Assembly (NCBI GenBank): GCA_019915135.1
Contig: JAHLMK010000007.1
Location: 2,046,001-2,110,000 of the forward strand
Direction: 5' to 3'
Length of the DNA: 64,000 nt
Origin: Strobilurus pachycystidiatus
Lineage: Eukaryota > Basidiomycota > Agaricomycetes > Agaricales > Physalacriaceae
Below the pieces are notes generated by a model that made no database searches, was not told where the DNA came from, and was given only the letters and a program-made list of their open reading frames with translations. The position numbers and the translations under genes are program-made. This document shows positions 1 through 11,619 of this stretch, one piece after another. How positions within the stretch are numbered: the stretch's first letter is position 1; each line of letters opens with the position of its first letter.

Positions 1-1709
1 AGCATGATGCCTGTTACGACCTGATCCCGCCGTGACAAGGACTCGCTCACGATGGCGCGTCTCTACGCTCCAACCGTGGCTTTCCTGCGGGCACAACACA
101 CATATCTCCGGGACGCGTTCGTCCGGTCGCTTGGCAGGGATTGCGGAGGACCTTGACGGATGCCCCTCCGTATCGCCCAGAGAGTGAACACCCAGGAGAC
201 CCCGTCTCCTGATGTTGTGCGTTTCATCGGACCCAGTCCGAGATGTGGCGCATTGGGATCCTTCGTTCGAGGAGTGGGGGGCGATACCGGAGTTACCAAG
301 GGAGGGCATGGGGGGAGCCCTTGCTCAGAGGGAGTCAGAGTATCCGGCAAGAGAATGCGGAAGGAAACTTGTTAAGGACGAAGTCTGACTATCTACTACA
401 AAGAGCGTCTGTATTTATACGTCGACCTCTTGATGAATAACTCCTCTTCTCGAAGGTTCCGTCGGGAGCGCTCCCGACGCGTCGGGAGCGATGTGCTGCG
501 GTAGCGCATGGTACTTTTGATCGAGCAAGGAAGGTGCGCTAGATCGAGCACCGCTGATTGGACGATGGGCAGGATAAGGCGGGATGAAGCGGGATAGGGC
601 GGGATAGGGCGGGCCGCTGCCCATGCCATGCGGGACTGATCAGGAGATAGCGATCATTGAGTCATTCCTTGACCCAATGGGGCGTCGCTCGTACGGAGTG
701 GCGGGAATCGGGGGGGGCGGCCGACGGGTGTGACGTTGGTCCGGCTAGCGAGGCGCGGCGAGGCGCGCAGGGATCTGATTGCGTTCCATCGGCAACTCCC
801 GTGATGGCGCGACATGTTCTTCAGGATAAGTTCTCTCCTATGTGGCGCACCCAATCTATAGTTCGTGCGCGATCTCGTGACAGGTCCACGACCGAGTCAT
901 GACACGCCGTAGATATGAGCAGACGCGCGATCTAGGGTGAGCCATCTCTCTTTGATGCGGTCGCTACCTGGGTAGTGGTCGGTGGAAGTCATGGCGGTCT
1001 AGAGTAGAGACCCTGTGGGCTTAGTCAGGCTCCTTTATTGCCTTCAGGCACACAACTCGGCTTTCTAAATCGGTTTGTCTCCGAGATTATTTTCACATTG
1101 AACAAACGGATCACAGATTACAACTACGTCGGAACTATTTCTTGTCGGTACTATTAACCTCGGTGTGGCACGAACACTGGCATGGGCTATCGCTACCAAC
1201 GCAAGTCACATCATACGAGCAACTGAAATCAAGACATCCGGGGCCCGGGATGATCATGGTTTTGAAAATGTCCGCTTTGCCGAACCTGATCAGGAGGTAA
1301 GCAAGAGTCAGCCAGTCAGGATATAGACTTGCCTGTCACCCCGTAGTAGGCAGGACGCTGGAAAAGCTTTCTTGGCTCTAAGAGTCAGACGAGTGTTGTC
1401 ATCGATCCCAGCAAGGCGATGTGAGGACAATTTCTGCGAGGCCCTGCGAAAGCGGGTCAGTTCATGAGAAAGCCAGTGAATGGCTTGACGCATGCTTACT
1501 TGCTGGCTTCCGAGGTCTTGTTGTCGTCGTTGCTAGCCATGGCGGTGAGTGGGTGAAGAGTCTAGACTGGGTTTGTTTGGTTGTTTGGCTAGCTAGCTAT
1601 GAGCTCACGCCACGCTGATACCTTTCCCCACTGCCTTCATTGCGGATTACTCGGTAAGTCTCCACGCATTCGCGTGCCCTATCGTAAGCAGTCTGACTAT
1701 GATTAGGCG
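1..1709. other. No supportable gene; short palindrome and GGGATA-type runs
   Basis: I see no convincing exon chain here. The stretch holds an 18-bp perfect palindrome (gtcgggagcgctcccgac, about 463-480) followed by a third copy of its arm, and a short array of gcgggata-type units at about 575-615. A partial upstream exon of the next gene may lie near 1,600-1,653, ending at a gtaagt donor. Confidence 0.4.
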
Positions 1710-2193
1710 ATGGCTTTTGTGTTCACTCGCGATCAAGCCGCCTGCCTCAACAAACACATGCTGACATTTCATGTCACTTTCGAATACGGTAATCGAGACG
1801 AATATTTCGCGGCATGGCTCGCTCGAGACTTTCAATATCAATTTCCGGAAACGGTCGGGCTTGGCAGCATTGTGCTTGAGGTGCGATCCGCTATCACCGA
1901 AAGCCTATATGCATCTACTTAATCAGACACTCCAGGCGGCCCTCACTTACATGCATGTGAATTACAACCCGGAGTTCGAGGAGAGACACCTCAAATTCCT
2001 CGACGACCTGGGTTCAATTGAGTTCCGTATGTCGTGCTTGTCATTGATTGATCCGGAAGAGGAAGAGAGCCCTTGGGATGCAGAGCGGCGCCAGACGGAT
2101 AGGAGGGTGTCATGGGGACTTGAGTTGCCAGGGTGGCCTTACATCCCTCGGAGGGAGCGAGACTACCCGCATCTCCCGTCTAATTGGGATTGA
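1710..2193 (+). CDS. Hypothetical two-exon protein, about 142 aa
   Basis: Exon 1 is 1710-1880, and a GT..AG intron of 55 bp (1881-1935) keeps the frame into exon 2, 1936-2193. The product has an acidic stretch and ends in a Trp/Pro/Arg-rich tail. An AG directly before the ATG and a gtaagt donor near 1,654 suggest that there may be an additional 5' exon, so the start is uncertain. I do not recognise a domain. It stands alone, with AT-rich intergenic DNA after it. Confidence 0.45.
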
Positions 2194-2363
2194 ACGACAG
2201 ACAATTCAATATAATTATGTAACAACAAAAGAATAACATGTTGAAGTGAATGAACTAGAGTTTAGATAAGATGAAATATGGGCTAGATACGCGTGCCCAA
2301 CAAAAAGTAAAGTGAGTATATAAACTGCGGATAAAACGTCGGTCGGTATTCCAATCGTATGAT

Positions 2364-3200
2364 TCAAAACTCTGGCCCCCAAATAGGACCAAGAGAGCGC
2401 AAGCGATCATGCTCAGCCCTCGCTTTTCTGAGCTTTTCCCGGACGCTCGGTTGACCTGCTCTCGCGGCCTCACGCTTGGCACGCGCAGCGTCAAAAGCCC
2501 GGATGGCAGCGAGGTCGTCTTCGAGCTCCATGTCCCCGTATTTGTCCATGTCGACGGCCGTAGTCGCCTCGCTCTCGATGTCGCTGGGGAACTTGATATC
2601 GCTAGAGAAATTGAGCTCGCTTGATTCTCCATCAGTGGAGTCGGCGCAAATGACGCAAGGAGAGGTCGGAGCTTCGCTGTCGGGGGGCGATGGGGCGGCG
2701 GCGACGATGGCAAGCCTTGCTGGTCGCAAAGGCCGAGGGCGTGGACGCGCAGCCTGTACAAGAGGGTATCGCGGCGCGGCTATCGGGTCGACCACAATCC
2801 ACAGCCCTTGGGGGGTTTTCTTGAGGGAGAGGGTATGCGCTGCCCACTTCATGCCTTCACGAAGGGACTAGGAAACGATCAGGACGCGTCGATATAATCG
2901 TGATTAGAGAGCCTACCTTTTTTCGCATCTTTTGACGGTCACTGTACTGCCCATCGGTCTCGTCGATGTGCCGGGCCAGACGAAATTCTATGTCGTAGGC
3001 AAGCTCGAAGCGCGCCTTGAAACGGCCCACGTCGCGACCGACGAGATTACGCGACCTGAATTCACGCGTCCAATCGAGCAAAAATATCTTCTCGTCACTG
3101 GAGAAACCCTACGCAGGCGTCAACAGGGAGCACGACGTGATGAAGAGCCAGATATTACCTTAGGCAAAGGCGGACATGCAAAAATGGCTTGAGAAGGCAT
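2364..3200 (-). CDS. Hypothetical three-exon protein, 245 aa, charged
   Basis: Exons read on the minus strand are 3200-3159, 3108-2917 and 2867-2364, joined by two GT..AG introns of about 50 bp, all in phase 0, giving one clean frame of 246 codons including the stop. The N-terminal half is mixed alpha-helical with many Arg/Asp/Glu. A proline-rich linker and an acidic segment follow, and the C-terminus is a probable coiled coil (repeated Ala-Arg-Glu-Lys). No family is recognised. Perfect splice phasing is the main support that this is a real gene. Confidence 0.55.
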
Positions 3201-3597
3201 GGAGACGACGTGTTTTTTCGCGTGCAAGGGAGGTAGTCGTGGAGGGGATTTGGGAGGGAAGAAACACGATTTTCTTTCGCCCGTTTTGTTCGCGGTATCG
3301 CGCCGACGCCCGACTTTGCTACTCAGCCCAACTCAGCTGTCAGGCAGAGAACGGCAGGGAGCGTCGCGAGGGTGCTTGAGAAGCAGTAGAGGCCCCCCCC
3401 AATTGGGACGTAAGTCGCTTCCAGTCGATTCCTGCCCAATCTTACGTAGTCTTGAGGCGCACGACAATGAGATGGAGACAGAGGCCAGCTGGGGATGCAA
3501 GCAACACAAAAAGGCTATCAATACATTAGCTTATATCACAAACAACAATAAATGGACGCGATTGTAAGGAAAGATGAAGAAAATACATGGGGGACCA

Positions 3598-4272
3598 CTA
3601 AGTCTGCTGGAACAGCAGCTTGCGAGAACGTCTAGCGGACTTCAGTTTCTTGTTCTCCGCCTGCCTGTAAAGGTCTTCGATGTAGTCGTGCATGGTGGTA
3701 AACCGTTGGTGTATTGCCTGCGCGTCCTTCCAATACGAGTTACCGACTCCAACTTCGGCCTCCAGCTGTCCGACAACGTCGGCGGTATATTCCCTCTTCG
3801 ACTGATAATGGGCCTCCAGGTCGCCGAGAAACTTCAAACCGGGGGGATAGTCTTGCTCTTCATACTGGTTGGCGATATCAGAGACGTAGGCCAAGGGCGA
3901 ATTGGAAGTTTCTCCCCGCATCTCGCCATCAATCAGACGGAGGCGGCGAAGGAGACGCGTGCACAGGGCCTCGTCGAAGAATTTGGGTTGACATTGAGTG
4001 CGGGTTGGTTGGATGGGTATGAAAGACAACGCACTGCGGCTCGGCAACCTGGTTGGACTGCTGACGGCGCTTGGTTCCAGCCTTCGCCGCTTTGTCGTCG
4101 TAGCGCTTTCTCATGGTCGTCAGTTGGCTCTCGCGATTTCTAGAGGTTGCAAATGAGAGAGCGTGAAGGATAATATCTCGACGACGACGTACTTGTGATG
4201 CCACCGAAGCCGCTTTGCTCGTTCTGCCTCCTTCTTGAGCTCGGGGGTATCGTATAATTTCTTGCGTCCCAT
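3598..4272 (-). CDS. Small basic coiled-coil protein of the GRK/GRP type found near KDZ genes
   Basis: The start reads MGRKKLYDTPELKKEAERAK, a short basic opening typical of small lineage-expanded proteins in mushroom genomes. The first intron (gtacgt..ctctag, about 4189-4139) is clear. A second intron near 4,030-3,970 is needed to reach the C-terminal exon but its donor is not canonical, so that join is uncertain. The C-terminal part is helical with Leu/Glu/Lys repeats and ends in a basic tail. The gene at 18,053-18,720 has the same plan. The role is unknown; DNA binding by the basic N-terminus is a guess. Confidence 0.5.
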
Positions 4273-4439
4273 CCCTCTGTGTAGTGGCTAGAGAGAGAGA
4301 AAGGCCGTGAGAACATAGCCCAGGGCCGGCAGGATAACCGTACCGGTTGTGGAAGGGAAAGGCCTGTGGTTGTTGGCTATGCGGTGGTGCGCGTCCTAGT
4401 AGTAGGAAGCAAATCAGCAACTCTTTAATGCTATTGCCT

Positions 4440-5640
4440 TAACGTCTGAGGTCATTGGACCTTTATTGGACCGAAATCGCTTTACCGCAATTAAAAATTC
4501 TATGATAGTGAACTATCATGTAGTGTATTTAAAAATGAATTGTAGTCGTTTTTATGAGGCCGAAAGTCAAGGTGGAAAGGATAGCAAGCTCAACTGGTCT
4601 CCGAGCGGAAATGATCCTTCATTGGACCGGATTGGACCTCTACTGGACATCTATTGGACCTTTATGCCGGTTTTGCGCAATACGAAGACAAGAAAAATTT
4701 CCCTCGATAGGATTGTGGGACACATACATAGGAGTAAATACGAGCTACTCCGAGAACCAATGCGCAAGGTGCGAAAGAGATGTATCAAATTTGCCAACGG
4801 CCCGATGACTGGACCTCTATTGGACCGATTCCAGAACGAGCTCCCGGTACATGGGACAAACCCGGGGGGTATCAGAGCACAAATAAAAGACTTCAAAGCT
4901 TGCATTTACGGTAGTCCGAGGGCAACTTGTGGCAGATGGACCCATAGTAAGCCAAAATGGTCGGAATCTGAGCGTGGGATACGTCGACTTCAAGCCTTTA
5001 CTCCTGTCCGAGTCCTAGGTTTGGACCAGAAGTATATGGAGCCACCATGAGAAGTCAATTCCGACATATGTCACAGCGGACGAGATGCAATTGGACCTGG
5101 GATGTGAGATGTCGGTGTGGGGCGAAGGATGGCCGAAAGTCACTGTGATGTGACACCAGGTTAAGACGATTAGATATCGGAACGCCCTTACCAATCATGT
5201 CCCTGGCTTAATGACTCTTGGCCCTCGGGCTCGGGCTTAATGAGCTTAATGGCTTGGGCTTGCGGATTGGCGCTGCGTGTCGAGCTGGTTTGAGGCAAAA
5301 AGGTTAACTTTATTCGCAGCCCACTGACACAGTGGTCCTAGTCGCGCCGGTGGATTTGGTTCTTTCCAGAACCATTATGTCGTGGGCTGCCATGAAAATC
5401 TATGTTCACACAAACTTTTTTCTGTTCGAGTTTGCCTCATTTCGGATTTTTTGCCTCTCGAGCAAGTCAAACATTCTTCTTTCCATTGTCATTCACGGAT
5501 TTCTTCCAAAACATCATATCATATTGAAGTCAGACATAATAATCTTTGCACTAAAACAGCCACAGATACAAACTATTATGATTTTTAGGCTACAAGAAAG
5601 CACGACGAAAGCATGAGTACAAGAAAAGAAGACCGACTCT
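4440..5640. repeat. Gene-poor stretch with clustered TTGGACC motifs
   Basis: Between about 4,455 and 5,097 the word ttggacc or its close variant ctggacc recurs roughly ten times, often as attggacctctattggacc. Such spaced short motifs resemble the subterminal repeats of DNA transposons. I found no paired inverted termini or target duplication. The rest, to 5,640, is AT-rich without a supported gene. Confidence 0.4.
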
Positions 5641-5644
5641 AATG

Positions 5645-7947
5645 TTACAACATCGAGCTCAAAACCCACTCTACATCCTCGACGGCAAACACCCATTCGC
5701 CGAAACCCAAGACGTTGTCGGCGCATGCTTCGCCCCACCAAGCGAGGAAGGCGAGAACCGAGAAGTGTCCGTTGACACCACTGGTACGTAACTTTCCCCA
5801 ATCGCCTCCGGCAGCTTGACGATGAATGTCGCGGAACGGCACGTCCTTGAGCTCGACGGAACGCCACGATGGCTGAAGACGAGCCCACCAAGGCCAGAAT
5901 TGGTCCGCAAGCGTGCGGAATGCGAGGCTTGGTCGGTAATCGTGGGGGCGAGCGCGCTGAATCCACTCCTGGATCGAAGTCGGACGAATTCTGAAGGAGG
6001 GGATCGGCTTCCCGTTCTTCTGGAAATCCAGGGATTCTTCCAGTCTGATGTACGTCAAAAGGAGGCGAGACCACGCCTCACCAAGAGGGAAGGCGTCCAA
6101 GAGCTTGTAGGCATCTATAATGTAGTCGGGATGGGTGGAAGGTTGAGGTGGTAGACCACGAGAGCGCGTCGGAGAGGCGGGAGGGGGAGCAGGAATGGCG
6201 AGGACGTTCTCAAAGGGATGGAGCGAATCGTTGGGCCCACATGTCGGAATAGATGAAAAAGCCGCGCCTGTCAGAAGCATAGGGTCAATCATTGCATTCG
6301 TGACATCTGTCAAGACGGCGCGCTGAGGCGCCGGAGTAGCAGTCTTGCCAGCGCCAGCAGCGCCGCCGCGAGAGATGGCCGATGGGGGAGCGCCAGAGGG
6401 GGCGGGAGGATTGTTCTCGGCGCTGGCGGCATCGTCCTCTTCGTCTGAGTCCTCAGGAGCAGGTACGGTCGAGCTCCCTTTCTTCCGCGGCTTTGACTCG
6501 TTGCCAGAGCGTTTACGTTTACGTGTCGCTTCCTTCGGTCCTTTCTTCGCTTCGTTGGGGGCGACGGTTGGTGATGGGGGGTCAGACGTCGTTGGAGTCG
6601 GATTGTCAGAGTCCCAAGGATGTTCTTGGCGCATGAACCAAGGGAGCGTCTTTGGCATTTTGACATCGGGAAGTGAACGCGAGCGCTGTTGTTGTTCATC
6701 TACATTTCAGATTGTGAGTAAGGCGCTAGATCGAAAGAGAAAAACTTACTGAAGCTTGACATGCCAAATTCGCCAATCGCTGCTTCGTAAGTCTTGAAGC
6801 GACGCTTGCCGCAATTGCCGTCCGCCTCATGAAAGGCCTTCGGCGCAGGTGCAGAATTCGTGCCAACGTTGATTCTGATGGAATAGTTAGACAGGGAAGA
6901 CTGTGTAAATAGCATACCAACGTTATCACGTTGACTTGTCCACCCTTCCGGGGTTCCGGGCCGCACCACGAGAAGGCGATATTTCCCCCAAGGACTGTCA
7001 ACATGCCCTCAAGCAGAGGCTGAAGCGTGGCGGCCAAATTATCCAGGGCTCTGACACAAACAAATATTAGCTACGAGACAACAGGAAAAGTCAATTGACA
7101 TACGCTTGCGTTTCCTCCGGCGATAAGAGCTGGGGTGCTTCCTGAGCTGCCGCTTTCCCCTTAGCAACGTCGAGAGCGTCCTCCTCCGCGCGCTTTCGCC
7201 AGTGTGCCTTCTCCTCTTCGGCGAGGCCATCCCATACCTCCATAGAGTAACTGGCAACTTCGTTGATTCGCCCACGGCGCGCGTCCTTCCCAGTCTCAAA
7301 GAAGTCTTCGTCGAATTCCTTCTTGATGTTCGAGAAGCTCTCCTTCATCCACATCTGTGCGGGTGTGCGGGCGCGTTTGCGCGTGACGTCAAGCCCTGCA
7401 ACCTTGCAGAGGATGGCACCGATGGGGTCCTTCCCGAGTTGAGACTTTGAGAGTTTTGCAATCGGCGTGGCCTTGCTGAATCGCGTATCGTAGTAGTTTC
7501 GGATTCCCTAAAATGACGCGTGAATAGGATTCGAAAGCGTCAGATAGCACACGCACGACAGAGAGGCGTTCCAGTAACGCGGATTTCCGAGCTCGTTCGG
7601 ACGGGGAAAGCTCCAAGTCTAGAGGAAGTGCGGGAAGAGATGTGGGAGGCTCCTGGTCCATGGGTAGGTCGTATGGATATCTCGCGCACATTGCGTTGAA
7701 GACGGTATCGGCAAATTCGACGCCGTGATTCTTACCCTTGCGACGCGCCGCAACATAACCGTCCATTCCGTCTTCGAGCATCTGCTTCCGTCCGCCCTTG
7801 GCCCATCCTCGACGAAAGGGCTGAACCGCAGCCGAATCAGATGCAGGGACCGTGGTATCAGGAGGAGTGAGCCTGCACGGAGATATCAGTATGTCAGTCA
7901 GACGCAATATCAGATGTGAGATAGACTCCATACGTGACGGAATCCAT
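5645..7947 (-). CDS. Composite lineage-specific protein, copy 1 (HMG-like plus Trp-rich C-terminal domain)
   Basis: Six exons can be followed on the minus strand: 7947-7934 (MDSV), 7872-7557, 7507-7104, about 7050-6920, about 6876-6745 and 6699-5645. In order the product has a Lys/Arg-rich helical segment, an HMG-like segment (VASYSMEVWDGLAEEEKAHW), a conserved leucine-rich block starting LDNLAATLQPLLEG, a Ser/Pro/acidic linker with basic clusters, and a Trp-rich C-terminal domain (FWPWWARLQPSW, then VLAFLAWWGEA, ending WVL). The same order occurs in the gene at 41,858-56,916. The exon 4/5 junction is not resolved: the best donor and acceptor do not share phase. The function is unknown; a chromatin or DNA-binding role is inferred only from the HMG-like part. 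Confidence 0.65.
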
Positions 7948-8049
7948 GTAGTGAGCAATTGCGGCTGTAGAAACGCGTCTTTGGAGGTTGGAGATGGCGG
8001 ACGCAGCAGAGAAGGGGAAGTAAACAAACGACGTTGCCAAATATTGCGG

Positions 8050-8211
8050 CAAACCATCTTTGCTGGCAGCCCCGCGATGCCGTTTGATTGCGAGTGCCGG
8101 GACCCATTTGTGCCGGTAGCCCCGCAATGCCGTTTGATTCAGACTGCCGGCACCCATCTTTGCTGGCCAGCGCCGCGATGCCGTTTCGTTGCGATTGCAT
8201 TGCCGACACCC
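8050..8211. repeat. Three imperfect tandem copies of a unit of about 50 bp
   Basis: The words cccat(c)tt(t)g(c)tgg, ccgcgatgccgttt and a variant of attgcgagtgccggca recur three times in tandem between two minus-strand genes. No coding sense is visible. Confidence 0.7.
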
Positions 8212-8255
8212 AAACCCCACATTGAGAAAAAAACATGACACTTTGTACATAACGA

Positions 8256-8842
8256 TTACAGAGACAGCGGGAACCCTTGTTTCTCGTGCGTGAAATCTAC
8301 CATCACCCACATCTCGAAGTCATCCAGCACTTTGACCAGCGACGTCTCAGCGCGAGAGAACCCCAGCGAGAGACGCGCCCGAACACTTTTCTCCTTCCTT
8401 CGGCTGCCTACCGCGGTTCGAACCAAATCTGCCAACGCCAATGTGACCTTCTGCGGATAGTTCTGAGACGTCCTCGGGCAAGATGTAGAGCTTACCTTGC
8501 AGCGCTTCGCGCGACCCTCCCGCTCCTCAGGGAACATCCGGAACCAATGCGCGAACAGAGCGAGCAGATAATCGTCGCGGTCCCAGCCATCCGCACCGGC
8601 AAGGACACGCGTCAAGCTGTCCACCTCCTCGACCAACATATTGTATTGGCCGCGATTGAAGGTGAAGACACTGGGTTTAGGTAAGCAGGGAGCGAATCCG
8701 CGGACGGAGGGAAGATTACTGACTGTCTTGTCCAGACTGGGTTCGGTCCGAAAGGGTTCACGACGTGGAGTGACTGCGAAGACCAACCAGCCGCTTCACC
8801 ATCCGTCGCGCTTGCAATGTATTGAGATATGATGGGCGGCAT
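8256..8842 (-). CDS. Hypothetical protein with helical DNA-binding-like segment
   Basis: ATG at 8842 (MPPIISQY). The first exon ends at a gtcagt donor near 8,725 and resumes at about 8,672. A second intron (gtaagc..ccgcag, about 8,495-8,451) separates the last exon, which stops at 8256. The middle exon holds a helical segment with Trp/Phe spacing (ALFAHWFRMFPEE) like a trihelix or Myb-like fold. It lies directly upstream of composite gene copy 1 on the same strand, separated by the tandem repeat, and could be a detached part of that family. No firm family assignment. Confidence 0.45.
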
Positions 8843-8973
8843 GGATCTGAGGGGAGGGAAGGAAAAATTGAGATGAGAAGCGGTTTATAAGGGAAGCGGG
8901 ACTTGTACGTCAAATGTAAGTCTTCTTGTTCGGTTCGGGTTGTGCATCGACAATATCCCACCTGGTTCTGTAC

Positions 8974-9260
8974 ACTGTCTGAATCTAATCCAAAGTTCAT
9001 CCCTGTTCATGTGTGAAGCAATTTTAGTACAATACCGCGCCCAATCACAGCGGGCGCGCGCTGGCGCGCGTGCGGCCCCGCCCCGCCCAAATTACACGTT
9101 TATCGGATTCTATATACTGTCTGGATCTATTCCAAAGTGAATCTCTGTTCGTCATTGAAGCAATGCAATTGTAGTGCAATACCGCGCCCAATTCCAGCGG
9201 GCGCGCGCGCGTGCTGCCCCCCGCCCAAAATACGCGTTGATCGGCAAACGCCGTGAAACG
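8974..9260. repeat. Tandem duplication, two units of about 142 bp, CG-rich core
   Basis: Both units open with actgtctg(a/g)atcta.tccaaagt and share aataccgcgcccaat..cagcgggcgcgcg and a cccgccca run. They are imperfect. The CG-rich core contrasts with the AT-rich flank. Confidence 0.7.
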
Positions 9261-9336
9261 CCGACATGCCGATTCCCAATTGGGCCGCGTCCGCGCATTT
9301 ATTGACGACTTTCTTTGTTGACATGGCAAGCCTTGT

Positions 9337-9590
9337 TAAACTTGTCCACGACTATACATTCGAGTATATTCTTAATCGCGAAGACGAATAATCGCCCCTC
9401 GAGACACCCTAATTGTTATTCAGAAATATACTCTTACTCTTATTCATAGGATATAATTGCGAGACGAATATCACGAATATCGAATATGCAGTTAGTCGAG
9501 TATACTCGGTTACATCCGCGAATACTCGAGTATAATCGAATATACCATACCAGAACGAATCAGTACCCTTAATTCAGTCGGTTGGAAGCA
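9337..9590. repeat. hAT terminal region with CGAATAT/CGAGTAT subterminal motifs
   Basis: The motifs cgaatat and cgagtat are repeated many times next to the 3' end of the hAT transposase. The outer edge, taaacttgtccacgactat (9337-9355), matches 15 of 19 bases of the terminus of the small hAT element at 19,571-20,032 (tagagatgtccacgaatat). I therefore read it as the left end of the hAT element. Its 8-bp target duplication cannot be checked because the other end is not visible. Confidence 0.55.
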
Positions 9591-9611
9591 TTATATAGAG
9601 GTAAGATATAA

Positions 9612-11371
9612 CTAAGGTAATGGCGGTGAAGGTAATGGTGTAGTAACTTTGCGGCGACGTATAGTAACAGTTTCGTACTCATCATCATCAATGTCCATAG
9701 GCTCCTCCTCATCCGAGTCATCCCCCGGCTCAGCATCACTCCCGATTGCAGGAGGCAGAGCATCATTGTCAACATCCATATGCTGCTGCTCCTGCTCCTC
9801 TCCCTGCTCCTCCTCCTCCTCCTCCTCCTCCTCCTCATCCTCCACAATAACAACTTCTATCTCCTCATCCCCCTCAACTTGCTCCGCTTCCGACTCCGTT
9901 TCCGTCCACTCAGACGCCGTGTCAGGCTCGCGTTTTCGTGACTTCTTCTGATTGAGGTGGCGTGCGATGATATCAATGGGGACCAATCCGTCATGGCTCA
10001 ACCAGTTCCCAAGAACTGTGCTTTCGCGAATGGAGTTGGGAGACAGGTTGTAACGACGCTTGCCGACCACGAGACCACTGTGCGAGAAAAGCCGCTCCAC
10101 TCCAATACTGGTGGCTGACGCCGCCAGGAAGTCGAGCGCCATGCGCGCCAGCGCGTTAATCGGCAGGACAACGTCACCGCTCAGAGAGACCTCATGTTCC
10201 GTCCAGAACTCCATGGCGTCGTCGGGCGTCGGCTGGCCATGGATGAACTCATCGAAGGGGTTGACATCGGTGGAGGCAGCTTGCTTGGGCATCTTCCTCT
10301 GCTTGAGTTTCGCATACGGGTCGCTGGGAGTGACCTCAGTAATCGGAGCAGGGGTCTCGACGGCGGGAGAGTGAATAAGAGGCTTGTAATATTTGATCCA
10401 GACTTCACGGGCCGAGCGAATGGCTGTATCGATCCATTCACCTTCCCACTTCTCCTCGATAAAGTAAGCACGGCGGTACGCAGGGTGTAAGACTATCCAG
10501 AACATGAGCAAGAAACAAAAGGGAGGAGAGAGAACGTACGCATGGCAGTTTTCCACATCAATGACTCGTCGGTAAGAGCATAGTACTTGTCAAGGACAAT
10601 GAGTCCTCGTTGGATTGCCCTCCGGATGACGGCGGGAAGATTGGGATCCCGTAGCAACTTCTCGAGCTCAGAGGTGAGAATATCCATGGCGGGGATGACT
10701 TGATGAAGCATCGGATAGGTCTCGACGGAGAACATGATTGTGGCACCATAGAGCAGCTGGGAATGGTGAGTAACAAGTCAATACACAGTTCAATAAACAC
10801 ACCTCAAGGACTGGGAGCAACTCGTCGAGTATATTCCATTCCGCCTCCGTAACAAAGTAACGGCGGAGACGGTGCGACTTCTTGCGAGCATCGTTCCACT
10901 CAGGCGCAGCACACAGAGCTTTGAGGCAAGGCTTGAGCCGAATGGCACGCTTGACAACGTTCCGCATTGTGTTCCAGCGTGTGGGGACGCGCTTGACCAT
11001 CTTGATAGTCTTCTTGATGCGTTTACGAGAGAGATTGGCGAGGGCCTTTTGCAGAGGGCCCTTTCGGGCACAGCGCGAACCAATTTTGATAATCTGAGTG
11101 TTGAGTAAAGAAGGTGTCAACGTCGACGAGATACTGACATACCTTCTGCATGGCCGAACGACCTTCTTTGGCCTCAGCTTCAGTGGGCTCGACAATATTG
11201 GTGCGCGCCGACTCCGCCCATAGAGTCTCCAACTCTTCCCGATTCTTGTCTACCTGCTTCGTCAACTCCTCATGGACGCGCGCCTCCTCGTCATCCATCT
11301 CATCACCCTCCTCATCATCCACCCAATTATCAACATCATCATCGTCGTCGTCGTCGCACCCGTGGATGTAC
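9612..11371 (-). pseudogene. hAT transposase, C-terminal half
   Basis: Exons on the minus strand run from 11371 to a donor near 11,143, then about 11,094-10,805, about 10,757-10,545 and about 10,497-9,612, with three short GT..AG introns. The product starts in an acidic Asp run, has the conserved arginine-tryptophan of the catalytic region (VPTRWNTM), and near the end carries the hAT dimerisation signature (LDFLAASATSIGVERLFSHS). A long Glu-rich tail follows. Everything N-terminal of the acidic run (BED finger and first catalytic Asp) is absent here. The missing part is present in order on the same strand at 58.86-60.45 kb. As it stands the gene cannot make a full transposase. Confidence 0.8.
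11368..11371. repeat. Candidate target-site duplication gtac, left copy
   Basis: gtac directly precedes the left terminus of the 47-kb block. The second copy is at 58859-58862. The word is a palindrome and only 4 bp, so chance matching is possible. It also restores the hAT reading frame when one copy is kept. Confidence 0.5.
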
Positions 11372-11475
11372 CTATTATACATTATTAGCTGACTACTCCT
11401 CACCCCCCCCCCATTGTATTATAGACCGACTTGTGTCGAGGCAATTCGTAATATATTACGGGCTCCTCTGGGGCA
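11372..11475 (+). repeat. Left terminal inverted repeat of the 47-kb element
   Basis: The core reads tcaccccc...attgtattata, then cgac.tgt.tcga.g and gtaatatatta.ggg. The reverse complement of 58,755-58,858 gives the same order with a few mismatches and small gaps (roughly 70 percent over the best 53 bases by eye). The outermost 20 bases align less well than the core. Confidence 0.6.
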
Positions 11476-11619
11476 GTCCCCGGCACCCCGGCAGAGTCCT
11501 ACTAGTGCTGCACCCGCTCTGCCATCTCCTTTTCTTGCTTACTAATTCTTCTGGGCCACATTTCTTTGTACAAAAGCGAATAAATCAAGAAATAATGATA
11601 TAAATGGACAAATATGGTA

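Noticed and set aside
9649..9951. Serine-rich ORFs opposite acidic tails (also at 21,621 and 23,041)
   Set aside because: They are reverse-strand reflections of Glu/Asp-coding runs in real genes.
11460..11540. tRNA- or SINE-like hairpin (ggcagag...ctctgcc) at the left end of the large block
   Set aside because: No cloverleaf or A/B boxes; similarity to 58.7-58.8 kb is in inverted orientation, which fits terminal inverted repeats better than a dispersed SINE.
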